Of a stretch of DNA of 64,000 nt, positions 41,213-49,119 are shown in pieces. Origin of the DNA: Leptospira langatensis (lineage in GTDB: Bacteria > Spirochaetota > Leptospiria > Leptospirales > Leptospiraceae). Made by a program: the position numbers and the translations under genes. A model generated the notes under the pieces. The model did not search any database and had not been told where the DNA came from. It saw only the letters and a list, made by a program, of their open reading frames with translations. Where the stretch lies: NCBI RefSeq assembly GCF_004770615.1, contig NZ_RQER01000005.1, positions 62,001 to 126,000 on the forward strand. The letters run 5' to 3'. Each line of letters begins with the position of its first letter. Position 1 is the first letter of the stretch.

Positions 41213-41606
41213 TTCTGGTCCGATTATAGCATTATTCAATTCATCTGATGATTATCATAAATCAGTCTTTAAGTTTCTAAAAGGGTTTAAAGGTTCTTTA
41301 TTTACGACTTGGCCAGTAATAACTGAAGTCATCTACTTACTCTCCTTTTCAATCGATGCTCAATCCGATTTCTTAGAATGGATAGAACGTGAGAGTGTGC
41401 AAATTTTAGATGTAACATTGGATGATCTAAAATATATTAAGAGTCGGATGCAAAAATATTCAGATTTGCCAATGGATTTAGCAGATGCGTCATTAATGTG
41501 CATCGCCGAAAGGGAAGGGATTTATAATATTATTAGTATAGATTCCGACTTTTCTATATATAAAACTCTAAAAGGCAAATATCTAACAAATTTATTTAAG
41601 AATTAA
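41190..41606 (+). CDS. PIN-domain toxin
   Basis: The 138-residue protein has the first PIN Asp in AALVDSGPIIALFNSSD, a Glu in TTWPVITEVIYLL, and DLADASLMCIAEREG plus ISIDSDFSIY giving the distal acidic residues. It is a complete VapC-like ribonuclease toxin of the group with short loop insertions. It differs from the VapC at 35794 and is not a recent duplicate. It is the second gene of a two-gene cassette, followed by a degenerate attC. Confidence 0.87.
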   Translation: MKNAALVDSGPIIALFNSSDDYHKSVFKFLKGFKGSLFTTWPVITEVIYLLSFSIDAQSDFLEWIERESVQILDVTLDDLKYIKSRMQKYSDLPMDLADASLMCIAEREGIYNIISIDSDFSIYKTLKGKYLTNLFKN

Positions 41607-41617
41607 GCCAGCCCAGC

Positions 41618-41766
41618 TTATAACTATCGGTGCTTCCGCTTCGCTTCGAGATTGCTTCGCAACTCTCGCTCGGCCTGCGGCACATTGGCTCAGTCACTTG
41701 AATTGCATGGCAATTCTCGCGCCTGTCTTCGCTGACGCTCAGCGCGCCAACCCTTAGTCGTCGGGC
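41618..41766 (+). repeat. attC16 (degenerate)
   Basis: R'' is TTATAAC and R' is GTCGGGC, both off consensus. The left arm GGTGcTTCCG is kept, while the right arm has eroded to a CCAACCCTTAGTCG tract. It is probably inactive. Confidence 0.75.
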
Positions 41767-41854
41767 GCAAGCCAGACCAACATTTTATAAAAAATCGCTG
41801 CCCGTAACATATAAAAATTGTATGATTTCTATTTTAGATGATTAGGATACGATA

Positions 41855-42310
41855 ATGAAAGTAGAAAATTTTTATTGGACTTTTGAAACAGATGAATTTC
41901 CTATTTTACACGTTAATAATGGATATTGTAATGAAGAGCGAATCCTGGGCGAAAGATTGTACGACCATTTTAATGATAATTCATTAAATCCCGAACTTCC
42001 TAGCTTTACAGATTGGGGATTTGTATTTAATTTTAAATGTCAGAACAACTATTTTGTTTTCATCATAAGATGTTTAAATGTTAGCGATAAACTATTTGGA
42101 ATCATGATTTATAAGAGAGACAGCTTAATAACTAATTTAGTAGATAGTTTATTCAATAAAAAAATTAATATCGATAAGTTAGTACATCTAATCGAAATTA
42201 TTCTCAATTCAGAAACTTCACTTTATAAGATTCGAAGATATTCGGAAACTGAATGGAGAAATTTTTTTAAAAATACGAACATTGCCGAAGTGGAATATTG
42301 TAAAGAATAA
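41855..42310 (+). CDS. Hypothetical protein (151 aa), last cassette gene
   Basis: The gene is AT-rich and has ATG at 41855 after an ATACGATA stretch with weak ribosome binding. The product is soluble and aromatic-rich, beginning MKVENFYWTFETDEFPI, with a helical C-terminal third. No family is recognised and no metal or catalytic motif stands out. It lies between attC16 and the final attC remnant, so it is the last cassette in the array. Confidence 0.6.
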   Translation: MKVENFYWTFETDEFPILHVNNGYCNEERILGERLYDHFNDNSLNPELPSFTDWGFVFNFKCQNNYFVFIIRCLNVSDKLFGIMIYKRDSLITNLVDSLFNKKINIDKLVHLIEIILNSETSLYKIRRYSETEWRNFFKNTNIAEVEYCKE

Positions 42311-42311
42311 A

Positions 42312-42420
42312 GGAAATCGTTGCCGCCCCCTGTCTTTACTTTGCACTCTCGCTTGGGCCGGGCCTCCACCACATTTTATTCTCCACTTTTCCGCAGCGCT
42401 CGCTCGCGCAAATTAGCTAT
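42312..42420 (+). repeat. attC remnant at the right end of the array
   Basis: The stretch CACTCTCGCTTGGGC and a following CACATTTTATT segment match the centre of the other sites, but the outer boxes and arms are lost. It marks the right border of the array. Confidence 0.6.
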
Positions 42421-42664
42421 CATTAAGAGAAACATTGCGATGGATCACAAACTTCCCGAACGGAAGCGAGATTAAACGTTTCGCGATGGTGATCTATTTT
42501 CTTAAGTTAGTGTCAAATCTTTCTTGTAGGATATTGACTCTACGAGTATCATGGCATTAAAGTTCTTTACTCGTTCTGTTTTCACTGCATAGCCCGTACT
42601 GATCTAAATTAATTTATCATACGGATTGTTCATATCATCTCTGTATGGAACGAGGATAAAATTC

Positions 42665-42973
42665 ATGTCATCCAAATTGTTTGTAGGCGGCCTTAGCTGG
42701 TCAACCACCGATCTCACTTTACGCCAAGTGTTTGAAACTCATGGCGCGATCCAAGAAGCGAATATAGTAGTCGATCGTGAGACCGGAAGATCGAGAGGAT
42801 TCGGCTTTGTTACCTTCGTGGATCAGCATTCTGCGAAATCAGCGCTTTCGGAACTCAATGGTAAGGATTTAGACGGACGCAATATCGTAGTCTCCGTTGC
42901 AGAGGATAAACCAAGATCCGACCGCAATAGGAATAACAATAACAATAGGAAGTTTCAGCGCGATCGCTGGTAG
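42665..42973 (+). CDS. RRM RNA-binding protein
   Basis: Using the ATG at 42665 (GAGGA upstream) the protein has 102 residues. It is a single RRM: RNP-2 is LFVGGLSW and RNP-1 is RGFGFVTF, followed by a basic, Asn/Arg-rich tail (RNNNNNRKFQRDRW). Bacterial single-RRM proteins of this kind, common in spirochaetes and cyanobacteria, bind RNA and are often linked to cold adaptation. The gap upstream to the array holds only the attC remnant and a long leader. The gene sits immediately outside the mobile region. Confidence 0.93.
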   Translation: MSSKLFVGGLSWSTTDLTLRQVFETHGAIQEANIVVDRETGRSRGFGFVTFVDQHSAKSALSELNGKDLDGRNIVVSVAEDKPRSDRNRNNNNNRKFQRDRW

Positions 42974-43207
42974 TCTATCTACATTTACAATTTCTATAAA
43001 GAATCTTCTTGCTCTAGTATATCTCGCGGTGTGATTCAATATACTCGAGTGTTAGCAGCAAGTAGATTCATCTGAAAACATTTGGCTTCTTTTTTTCGTT
43101 AAGGCGATTACTTTTATAGAGGAGTCTACATTATTCTTCATACTTTCTTCTTTAAAGCCCTATGCAATTCCAAGAGCAAAAGTCGAATTTTTCAATAGGA
43201 GAGCTTT

Positions 43208-43363
43208 ATGGCTAAAAAAGATAACTTGTCGTTTGTAAAAAGACAACGCGAATTAAAAAAGAAGGCGAGTAGGCAGGAAAAATTAGAGAAGCGCAAGATA
43301 CGCAATGAAGAAAAGAAAAGTAATCATTTAGAACAGGAACCTTCTCCAGAAAAAGAAGAGTAG
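43208..43363 (+). CDS. Small lysine-rich basic protein (51 aa)
   Basis: A 51-residue frame from ATG 43208, with AGGAG seven bases before it, ends at TAG 43363. The product is very rich in Lys, Arg and Glu, and has the look of a nucleic-acid-associated helix, MAKKDNLSFVKRQRELKKK. It is too short for most gene finders. The strong ribosome binding site and absence of alternative features support coding. Function is unknown; RNA or ribosome binding is possible. Confidence 0.65.
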   Translation: MAKKDNLSFVKRQRELKKKASRQEKLEKRKIRNEEKKSNHLEQEPSPEKEE

Positions 43364-43433
43364 CGTGAAATACGTTACAATTTTCTATTTTTTCTTCAGC
43401 CACTAAATTCGTAATTCCCGGGATTTATACGCC

Positions 43434-44039
43434 ATGCCAGACTTGGATGGGTATCGTATGCCTAAAGATCTCGAGACTCCCATCCAATCATTCGTCTCCT
43501 CAAAGAAATGGAAAGAATGGCTCACAAAAAATCATGCTATAGCTAACAAGGGTATTTGGCTCCGAATTTTTAAAAAAGATTCCGGTGAGGAAACAATTAC
43601 TTATGATGAGGCATTGGATGAAGCACTTTGCTTTGGTTGGATCGATGGTCAGAAAAAAAAGTATGATGAGAGATCGTGGCTTCAAAAATTTACTCCTCGC
43701 AGATCGAAAAGCATATGGTCCAAGAGAAATAAAGAGCGGACGGTCCAGCTTATTAAGGAAAAGAGAATGCAACCATCCGGACTCAAGGAGATAGAGTCCG
43801 CAAAGAAAGACGGTAGATGGGATAAGGCCTATGATTCCCCCAGCCAGATGGAAATTCCTGCTGATTTTTTAGCAATGTTAATAAAAGACGAGCAGGCATA
43901 CGAATTTTTTAAAACTCTGAATAAGACAAACGCCTATGCAATTGCCTGGCGACTAGCGACGGCAAAGAAGCCAGAGACCCGGGAAAAACGGATGCAAATT
44001 CTTCTGGAGATGATGAAGAAACAACAGAAATTGCATTAA
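43434..44039 (+). CDS. YdeI/OmdA-family protein
   Basis: The 201-residue protein resembles the YdeI family. ITYDEALDEALCFGWIDGQ near residues 55-73 is the conserved core, followed by RSWLQKFTPRRSKSIWSKRN, another family hallmark, and a helical tail. Some members protect against antimicrobial peptides. An internal ATG at 43458 may be the true start, as the first eight residues are not typical. The protein is cytoplasmic. Confidence 0.85.
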   Translation: MPDLDGYRMPKDLETPIQSFVSSKKWKEWLTKNHAIANKGIWLRIFKKDSGEETITYDEALDEALCFGWIDGQKKKYDERSWLQKFTPRRSKSIWSKRNKERTVQLIKEKRMQPSGLKEIESAKKDGRWDKAYDSPSQMEIPADFLAMLIKDEQAYEFFKTLNKTNAYAIAWRLATAKKPETREKRMQILLEMMKKQQKLH

Positions 44040-44192
44040 TTTCTCTTATATCATTTCTGAAATACAGTTCGCCCAATGATTCATACAGGGAACGCCAATA
44101 TATTTCGCCTAACCGTTGTGATGTTTGCTGTTTAGAATACCGACTATCTTATTGAAAATCTACTAGCACGTCTTAATATAGGTGAACCTCCT

Positions 44193-44555
44193 ATGACACT
44201 TAAATCCCAAAAATATCGGAATATTATCGATTCGCTTGTTGGCATATGTAAAACCGGGCAAGGTAAAATCGGATCAAACCGTATTCGATCCGGCATTTGG
44301 AACAGCAATGCGAAGTCGGATTCCGACGATCTCTCAGATGAATATCATATGAATCAATTGCTTGCCCGATTATCCGAAGGCGATCGATCGGTCCTTGCAA
44401 GAATGTTGGAAAACGAAGTGATTGTTGGCATTTTTGAAACACTTAAAGTTCTCGAAGAATATGAAATAGATCCGTTTGATACCGGATACGAAGGATCCCC
44501 GTATCATGATTTTATCGGTCGTCTTTCGGGTGATTGGGAATGGCCAGAAAAATAA
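44193..44555 (+). CDS. Conserved hypothetical protein (120 aa)
   Basis: The ATG at 44193 follows a plausible Shine-Dalgarno sequence (AGGTG). The soluble product has LARLSEGDRSVLARMLENE and ends with a conserved-looking YHDFIGRLSGDWEWP. The closing motif is like that of small uncharacterised families (possibly DUF6547, weak recollection). There is no membrane segment. The neighbours are small stress-type proteins. Function cannot be stated. Confidence 0.65.
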   Translation: MTLKSQKYRNIIDSLVGICKTGQGKIGSNRIRSGIWNSNAKSDSDDLSDEYHMNQLLARLSEGDRSVLARMLENEVIVGIFETLKVLEEYEIDPFDTGYEGSPYHDFIGRLSGDWEWPEK

Positions 44556-44564
44556 TTACAAAAA

Positions 44565-45161
44565 TCAATAACTTCCCGTCTGAACATCTCCTGCACGTTT
44601 GTAATTCGCAATAATGACTCCACTCGGAGAAATCTGACTTTCCGTTACTTTGAATGCGGCAGGGATTGTGCCTTCGACAAATAATCGCTTTCCGCTGCCC
44701 AATGTTATCGGATAGATCTTTAGCCAGAATTCATCGATCAAATCATGTTTCATAAGGGTCTGAACGAGATTCGCACTTCCGTACACATGCAGATCCGGTC
44801 CTTCTCCTTGTTTGAGTTTGGTGATCTTCTCTACAATGTCTCCGCTTAAAAATACGGAGGGTTGCCATTCATGAGAAGTCATTGTATTCGAGGCGACGTA
44901 CTTTGTTGCCGACATGACGCTTGGCCAGAAGTCTGCATGCTTTGGCCAGTAAGGCGACCAAATTTCAAAAGTCTTGCGCCCTAATAAGAGATCAAAAGGA
45001 ACATTCATCTGCTTATTCATAACTAATCCAACAGTCTCGTCAGAATAGGGGACTTGCCACCCACCATATTGGAAGCCACCACTGGTATCTTCCTCTGGAC
45101 CACCCCCGGCTTGGATTACACCATCAAGGGTGAGGAATTCGAGTACAATGACCTTTCTCAT
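44565..45161 (-). CDS. Dihydrofolate-reductase-like (RibD C-terminal) protein
   Basis: This 198-residue protein is of the RibD C-terminal/DHFR-like superfamily. It has [14 protein letters not shown] at the start, [16 protein letters not shown] near residue 58, and [14 protein letters not shown] at about 125-138, where the YGS segment binds NADPH. Such stand-alone proteins are common in soil bacteria and their natural substrate is unknown. It is downstream of and co-oriented with the AHSA1-type gene, 27 bases away, so co-transcription is likely. Confidence 0.9.
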   Translation of the reverse strand: MRKVIVLEFLTLDGVIQAGGGPEEDTSGGFQYGGWQVPYSDETVGLVMNKQMNVPFDLLLGRKTFEIWSPYWPKHADFWPSVMSATKYVASNTMTSHEWQPSVFLSGDIVEKITKLKQGEGPDLHVYGSANLVQTLMKHDLIDEFWLKIYPITLGSGKRLFVEGTIPAAFKVTESQISPSGVIIANYKRAGDVQTGSY

Positions 45162-45188
45162 GATCTTAATTCCCTGCGTATAGATCTC

Positions 45189-45605
45189 TTAATTCGCCTC
45201 TGTATATTTCTTGAAATTGTCTAATATCGCCTGCCAGCCACCTCTTTGCATCTCGAGAGGATTCATTTGTTCCGGATCGAAGGTTACGGTCACTAGAGTG
45301 CCATTACCTTTATTCTCGAAATGGACATCTGCCTTCCTGCCGTCTAACATCGTATACGCAAAAGCTTTTTGATCTACGATTGAATCGTAAATCGCCTCGA
45401 ATTCAAAACCGAAGCTCCCGTCTTTCGCTTCCATTCTCGCACTGTACTTACCACCAGGCTTCATATCATTTTTAGCCCAGGGGCATTGCCAATCATCCGA
45501 GGCAAAGTTCCAGCCGATGATATGCGCAGGGTTCGTATAATATTCCCAGACTTTTTTGACGTCTGCCGCGATGGTAGATTGAACAGTGATTTTGTTTGAG
45601 CTCAT
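45189..45605 (-). CDS. SRPBCC/AHSA1-family protein
   Basis: Using the ATG at 45605 the protein has 138 residues. The START/Bet v1-like fold is shown by ITVQSTIAADVKKVWEYYTN at the start. MKPGGKYSARMEAKDG follows, with the DPR/GG-type central motif, and GGWQAILDNFKKY at the end. AHSA1-like proteins bind a hydrophobic ligand in the central cavity. It pairs with the DHFR-like gene. An alternative start eight residues upstream exists. Confidence 0.9.
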   Translation of the reverse strand: MSSNKITVQSTIAADVKKVWEYYTNPAHIIGWNFASDDWQCPWAKNDMKPGGKYSARMEAKDGSFGFEFEAIYDSIVDQKAFAYTMLDGRKADVHFENKGNGTLVTVTFDPEQMNPLEMQRGGWQAILDNFKKYTEAN

Positions 45606-45771
45606 TTTAGGGAATATAATCGATTTCATCTTAAGTAGAAAAGCATTTTCGGTGTGTCGAAATATTACTTTATGGAAAAATTAAAGAAGAATATTGATGT
45701 ATGAAAATCATTCCTTGTATTGTAGATCCATAGTGTGTAAAACTTTTATTGACAGAGTGATACCCTAAAGT

Positions 45772-46347
45772 ATGAGCAAAACTAAACCGACTAAGAAAGA
45801 ATTATCCCCAAAACAACAAGAAGATCTTCTCAAAATATTAAAAGATCGCTTCGAAAAGAACAAGGATCTTCATAAAGGCCTGGACTGGTCCAAAGTGCAG
45901 ACAAGGTTGGCCGCAGCTCCTGAAAAGCTCCGGTCTCTCAGTGAAATGGAAGATACGGGAGGCGAACCGGATGTGATCGGGTTCGATAAGAAGTCTGGCC
46001 AATTTATTTTTTGCGATTGCTCGGAAGAAACTCCTAAAGGACGCCGAAGTCTTTGTTATGATCGCGAAGCGTTAGAGGAAAGAAAAGAACATAAGCCTAA
46101 AAATAGCGCCGTCGATCTAGCAACTTCTATGGGCATCGAGATCTTGACTGAAGAGCAATATAGAGACTTGCAGAAGCTAGGGGAGTTCGATCTGAAAACC
46201 TCGAGTTGGGTGCAAACGCCTTCTCCTATCAGAAAGCTAGGCGGAGTTCTTTTTTGTGATCGTCGTTATGATACTGTTTTCTTGTATCACAACGGTGCTT
46301 CTTCGTATTATGCTGTGAGAGGGTTTCGCGGTTTACTTAGGGTTTAA
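45772..46347 (+). CDS. DUF4256 family protein
   Basis: The 191-residue protein has the signature of DUF4256. An N-terminal helix rich in Lys is followed by GLDWSKVQTRLAA, then SEMEDTGGEPDVIGFD, RRSLCYDREALEERK and LGGVLFCDRRYDTVFLYHNG. The function is unknown. It is cytoplasmic and stands alone between opposite-strand genes. Length equals that of the usual family. Confidence 0.9.
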   Translation: MSKTKPTKKELSPKQQEDLLKILKDRFEKNKDLHKGLDWSKVQTRLAAAPEKLRSLSEMEDTGGEPDVIGFDKKSGQFIFCDCSEETPKGRRSLCYDREALEERKEHKPKNSAVDLATSMGIEILTEEQYRDLQKLGEFDLKTSSWVQTPSPIRKLGGVLFCDRRYDTVFLYHNGASSYYAVRGFRGLLRV

Positions 46348-46400
46348 TCGAACGACTATCTCGCTTTCGGGTTGTCTTGCGACAACCCTCGCAGTATGGC

Positions 46401-46868
46401 TTAATTCCAATCGTCGATCTTCATATCGTTCGGTGCCGGTTGGCCTTTGCCGGTTTCTACAAGTGATCGTAAGCTTAGCAGGAACACTGCCCATTTCATA
46501 CTACAATGAGCTGTCATTTCGTTCTCCCTCTTCCAGTCTTGGTGTTTGAAAAAGACAACTGTCATTGGTCCTCCATCCGGAGCCTTGCTTTGCGTAAGTT
46601 TAAAGTCTATATGGGATCCGACCCATTCTTCCGGTCCGATCGTACATTCCCAGAGCACTCGATCCGATGTGAGTTCTTGGACTTTCATGTCAAAGCTTCC
46701 TTTTCCGAAATGGAAGCGGATAGTCTCTCCGGCTGGCGAGATCCCGTCCGGAAATTTTCCTTCTACTTCGTTTGTCCACCATCCTTCAAGCCCTGCTTGG
46801 GTAGATATTGCCTTAATGACTTCCGGAAACCCGGCACGTATTCCAATTTTGTGATATATTCCGTTCAT
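46401..46868 (-). CDS. SRPBCC/AHSA1-family protein
   Basis: Using the ATG at 46868 the protein has 155 residues and begins MNGIYHKIGIRAGFPEV. It shows ISTQAGLEGWWTNEVEG and LWECTIGPEEWVG, the core segments of the AHSA1 fold. It lies downstream of a second AHSA1 gene and the ArsR repressor on the same strand. The long upstream frame is rejected because it enters the neighbouring gene. A ligand is unknown. Confidence 0.88.
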   Translation of the reverse strand: MNGIYHKIGIRAGFPEVIKAISTQAGLEGWWTNEVEGKFPDGISPAGETIRFHFGKGSFDMKVQELTSDRVLWECTIGPEEWVGSHIDFKLTQSKAPDGGPMTVVFFKHQDWKRENEMTAHCSMKWAVFLLSLRSLVETGKGQPAPNDMKIDDWN

Positions 46869-46924
46869 ACTGTATATCCTTCTCCTTTTGTTTTCCTTCC
46901 GGCTTTGCCGATAAAGACGTTGGT

Positions 46925-47398
46925 TTATTCCTTGTTTCCCCATGTAGCGAGGCCGGCGAGTATGCTTGTCCATCCGAAGCGATGTTTTTCGATCGATTCT
47001 GCGTTCGCTAGATTCTCATGGATCAGAGTGACAAGTGTTTGAGGCTTTCGCTTGGCAGAAGTGGAATTCTCCGTTTCTGCGTCCATTAGCTCCGTGAATG
47101 TAACGGTAACTAACGTATCTTTTCCTCCGGTTGCATCGGATCTCCAAGTAAAGACCAGTTTTGTCGGTTCTTCAATAATATGATATTCGCCTTCGTGAGG
47201 TAGGATCTTTCCGTTCAAGAGCATATTGATCTTGAACTTTCCGCCGGGACGCGGATCTATCTTTACCGATTCAATGCTGACTTCTGCTTCCGATAGAAAC
47301 CATTTTGTGACTGCTTCCGGTTTTAACCATGCGCGAAACAATCGAGCCGGTTCGGCGTTAATTTTTTTTTCTACTTTTAGTATCTCTGTGGGTACCAT
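46925..47398 (-). CDS. SRPBCC/AHSA1-family protein
   Basis: The 157-residue protein has the Bet v1-like fold: VEKKINAEPARLFRAWLKPE near the start, IDPRPGGKFKINM with the GG(K/R) turn, and HRFGWTSILAGLATW near the end. The start overlaps the ArsR repressor gene by 41 bases, so they form one operon. ArsR-AHSA1 pairs are a common architecture, where the repressor responds to an unknown signal and the AHSA1 protein binds a hydrophobic ligand. It is the first enzyme-like gene of that operon. Confidence 0.92.
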   Translation of the reverse strand: MVPTEILKVEKKINAEPARLFRAWLKPEAVTKWFLSEAEVSIESVKIDPRPGGKFKINMLLNGKILPHEGEYHIIEEPTKLVFTWRSDATGGKDTLVTVTFTELMDAETENSTSAKRKPQTLVTLIHENLANAESIEKHRFGWTSILAGLATWGNKE

Positions 47399-47741
47399 GA
47401 TCTTCTTCCTCTATAAATGATTCGAGTCTATCGAGTTTGTTGGTCCAGAATTCTTGGTGGTAGGTGAGCCATGCCGATGCTTCGGTAAGTGTTCGGTTCT
47501 GTAGCTCCAGTTTATAACTGCGCCCATCTTCCGGATCTCTTACCTTACGCACTAATCCTGCCGCGGTAAGCACATCGATATGCTTGGCTACTCCTGCAAA
47601 AGACATTGAGAACGGTTCCGCCAATTCGGAGATCGTAAGGGCCCGCTTTCGTAATCGAGCAAGCATCTGCCTTCTCGAGCTATCCGCAAGCGCCGCGAAC
47701 ACGCGATCCAGTTGCTCTTCGCTTTTCTTTAATTCAACCAT
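47358..47741 (-). CDS. ArsR-family transcriptional repressor
   Basis: The 127-residue protein is a winged helix with ALADSSRRQMLARLRKR at the start and SELAEPFSMSFAGVAKHIDVL as the recognition helix. It lacks the metal-binding ELCVCDL motif of true ArsR, so it is of the non-metal group. Its C-terminal tail overlaps the AHSA1 gene. The start is in an inverted repeat TTCAAC...GTTGAA, and a promoter TTGACA lies only about 30 bases upstream, so the transcript is probably almost leaderless and self-repressed. Confidence 0.93.
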   Translation of the reverse strand: MVELKKSEEQLDRVFAALADSSRRQMLARLRKRALTISELAEPFSMSFAGVAKHIDVLTAAGLVRKVRDPEDGRSYKLELQNRTLTEASAWLTYHQEFWTNKLDRLESFIEEEDHGTHRDTKSRKKN

Positions 47742-47798
47742 TTAGTTGAATAAATGCCTCTCGATCTCCCTTTGTCAACTATTAAACTATTTGGTTGA
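47733..47798 (-). promoter_or_regulatory. Promoter and operator repeats of the ArsR operon
   Basis: On the minus strand TTGACA (47778-47773) and ATTTAT (47755-47750) are spaced by 17 bases, with the ATG at 47741, so the transcript would have nearly no leader. TTCAAC-6-GTTGAA spans 47733-47750 over the start codon, and a second TCAAC...GTTGA pair is at 47775-47798. These are the likely repressor sites. Confidence 0.55.
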
Positions 47799-47945
47799 GT
47801 AAATTTTCCCGATTTTTATTCGTTTATTCCCCACTAGATGTTCCTATAAAGTTAGGGATTGAGTTCTTCTCGGCTTCGTAATTGCTTGCATTGGGTGATC
47901 GATCATGCATTTATGAAGCGCCTTTGTTTTGAAATAGAGAAGAGA

Positions 47946-48632
47946 ATGGAAACAAATATGGATCATTTGAATCAGAAGCTTGCTCGTCTATGCTTTGCCG
48001 TAACTGCCGTTTGTTGTTTGTTTGGGGTAGTATTAGAACTTTGGTTCTCATACTTCCATGAATCTATTCTGCCGCCGAATGCAGGTTTCACTCGCACTTT
48101 CGGTCCTGGATGGGGTAGCTTCTTCAACCAATTCGTTTTTTTTACCACTCAATCGAATATTATTCTAGGTATAACGACTCTTCTTCTTGCGTTGGAACCT
48201 CGTAGATCTTCTGATTCTTTCCATATCTGGCGCTTGATCGGTTTGATCGACATATCGATCACCGCTATCGTTTTCAATTTTGTTTTGGCAAACGGTCCGA
48301 GTAGAGGCCCTATTTCACATTTAGCGAGTATATTCGAGCACAGTATCAATCCTATTCTTGCGATCCTAGGTTGGTTCGTTTTCGGTCCTTCCGGATCAGT
48401 AACGGTACGAAGGATTGTAATAGCGGCGATGTTTCCCATCGCCTATGCGGCATTTACTTTGATCCGCGGCGCGATCCTAATATGGTATCCTTATAATATT
48501 CTAGACGTAACGAATCTCGGCTATTCTGGAGTTTCGATCTATATCGTAGCGATCTTTATTCTCTTTCTTTTGATTGCAGGAGTTCTGTTCGTATTTGATC
48601 GATGGATCCGATCTAGGCTTACTCGGACTTAA
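47946..48632 (+). CDS. Pr6Pr-family membrane protein
   Basis: With the ATG at 47946 the protein has 228 residues. It has about six membrane helices. FVFFTTQSNIILGITTLLLA and a later ASIFEHSINPILAILGWFVF are characteristic of Pr6Pr, a family related to FAR-17a/AIG1-like proteins. Its function is not established. It is followed four bases later by another small membrane-protein gene, and the pair is probably one operon divergent from the ArsR operon. Confidence 0.88.
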   Translation: METNMDHLNQKLARLCFAVTAVCCLFGVVLELWFSYFHESILPPNAGFTRTFGPGWGSFFNQFVFFTTQSNIILGITTLLLALEPRRSSDSFHIWRLIGLIDISITAIVFNFVLANGPSRGPISHLASIFEHSINPILAILGWFVFGPSGSVTVRRIVIAAMFPIAYAAFTLIRGAILIWYPYNILDVTNLGYSGVSIYIVAIFILFLLIAGVLFVFDRWIRSRLTRT

Positions 48633-48635
48633 GTA

Positions 48636-49007
48636 ATGGAAATGACAAAGAAGGAAAAGATCCTTTATCATCAGATCCATCCCTTTAAACTTTTTACCGA
48701 TTTCTTTACCGGGTTCTTAACCACGTATTTTGCGTGGGAGCATTCCATTCTCTGGTTTCTGGCTTTCTTTCTTCTTCCGTCCATCGTCGTGACTTTGATC
48801 GTTATTCGATTTTCCGATCTAGATAGACTGAAGGATTCGGCTTTCGGGAATTACGTAAGAAAGTATATGGATTACAAGATGCAGACGATCAGAAGTGTAG
48901 GGCAACTACTCATGTGGTGCTCAGCCTGGTTCCATCTTCCTTTTTTGATCTTACTTGGATTCCTACTGATCATGAGTGGTTGGATGAACGGATTAATTCG
49001 TAAATAA
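48636..49007 (+). CDS. Small membrane protein (123 aa)
   Basis: The protein starts MEMTKKEKILYHQIHPFKLF with two or three hydrophobic segments (about 21-60 and 93-118). No family can be named. The HQIHPFKLFTDF segment looks conserved-like. It lies four bases after the Pr6Pr gene and is probably co-translated. No signal peptide is present. Confidence 0.7.
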   Translation: MEMTKKEKILYHQIHPFKLFTDFFTGFLTTYFAWEHSILWFLAFFLLPSIVVTLIVIRFSDLDRLKDSAFGNYVRKYMDYKMQTIRSVGQLLMWCSAWFHLPFLILLGFLLIMSGWMNGLIRK

Positions 49008-49119
49008 TTCGGATCGATCGGCTGGCAGTGTAACTCGTCCTCTATAGTTTCACGATTCTCTTTCTTTGTATTTTTGATTTGCTATTGACAAGTAGTTGAT
49101 TTCACTTCAGGATCGGCCG

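Larger units (their letters stand above)
27890..42420 (+). mobile_element. Integron cassette array without integrase (CALIN-like)
   Basis: Sixteen attC sites and one remnant alternate with short AT-rich genes over 14.5 kb. All sites have the same orientation: RYYYAAC after the gene, GTTRRRY before the next gene, so all cassette genes are on the plus strand and the integrase end would be to the left. No tyrosine recombinase gene is found in the window on either strand. Sites are GC-rich and 137-157 bp, VCR-like in size. By the usual terminology this is a CALIN, unless an intI lies outside the window. Cassettes carry toxin-antitoxin, TIR-like, nuclease-like and membrane proteins. Confidence 0.9.

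Noticed and set aside
27900..41766. Open frames on both strands running through the attC sites, giving repeated peptides such as CFATLAWATPH or WRSPSES
   Set aside because: They are translations of the GC-rich attC repeats, recur with each site, lack ribosome binding sites and overlap real cassette genes or their ends.
27900..42420. CRISPR array suggested by regularly recurring sequence
   Set aside because: Repeats are about 140-157 bp, folded and variable, and are separated by 300-1700 bp genes. No short direct repeats with spacers and no cas genes are present.
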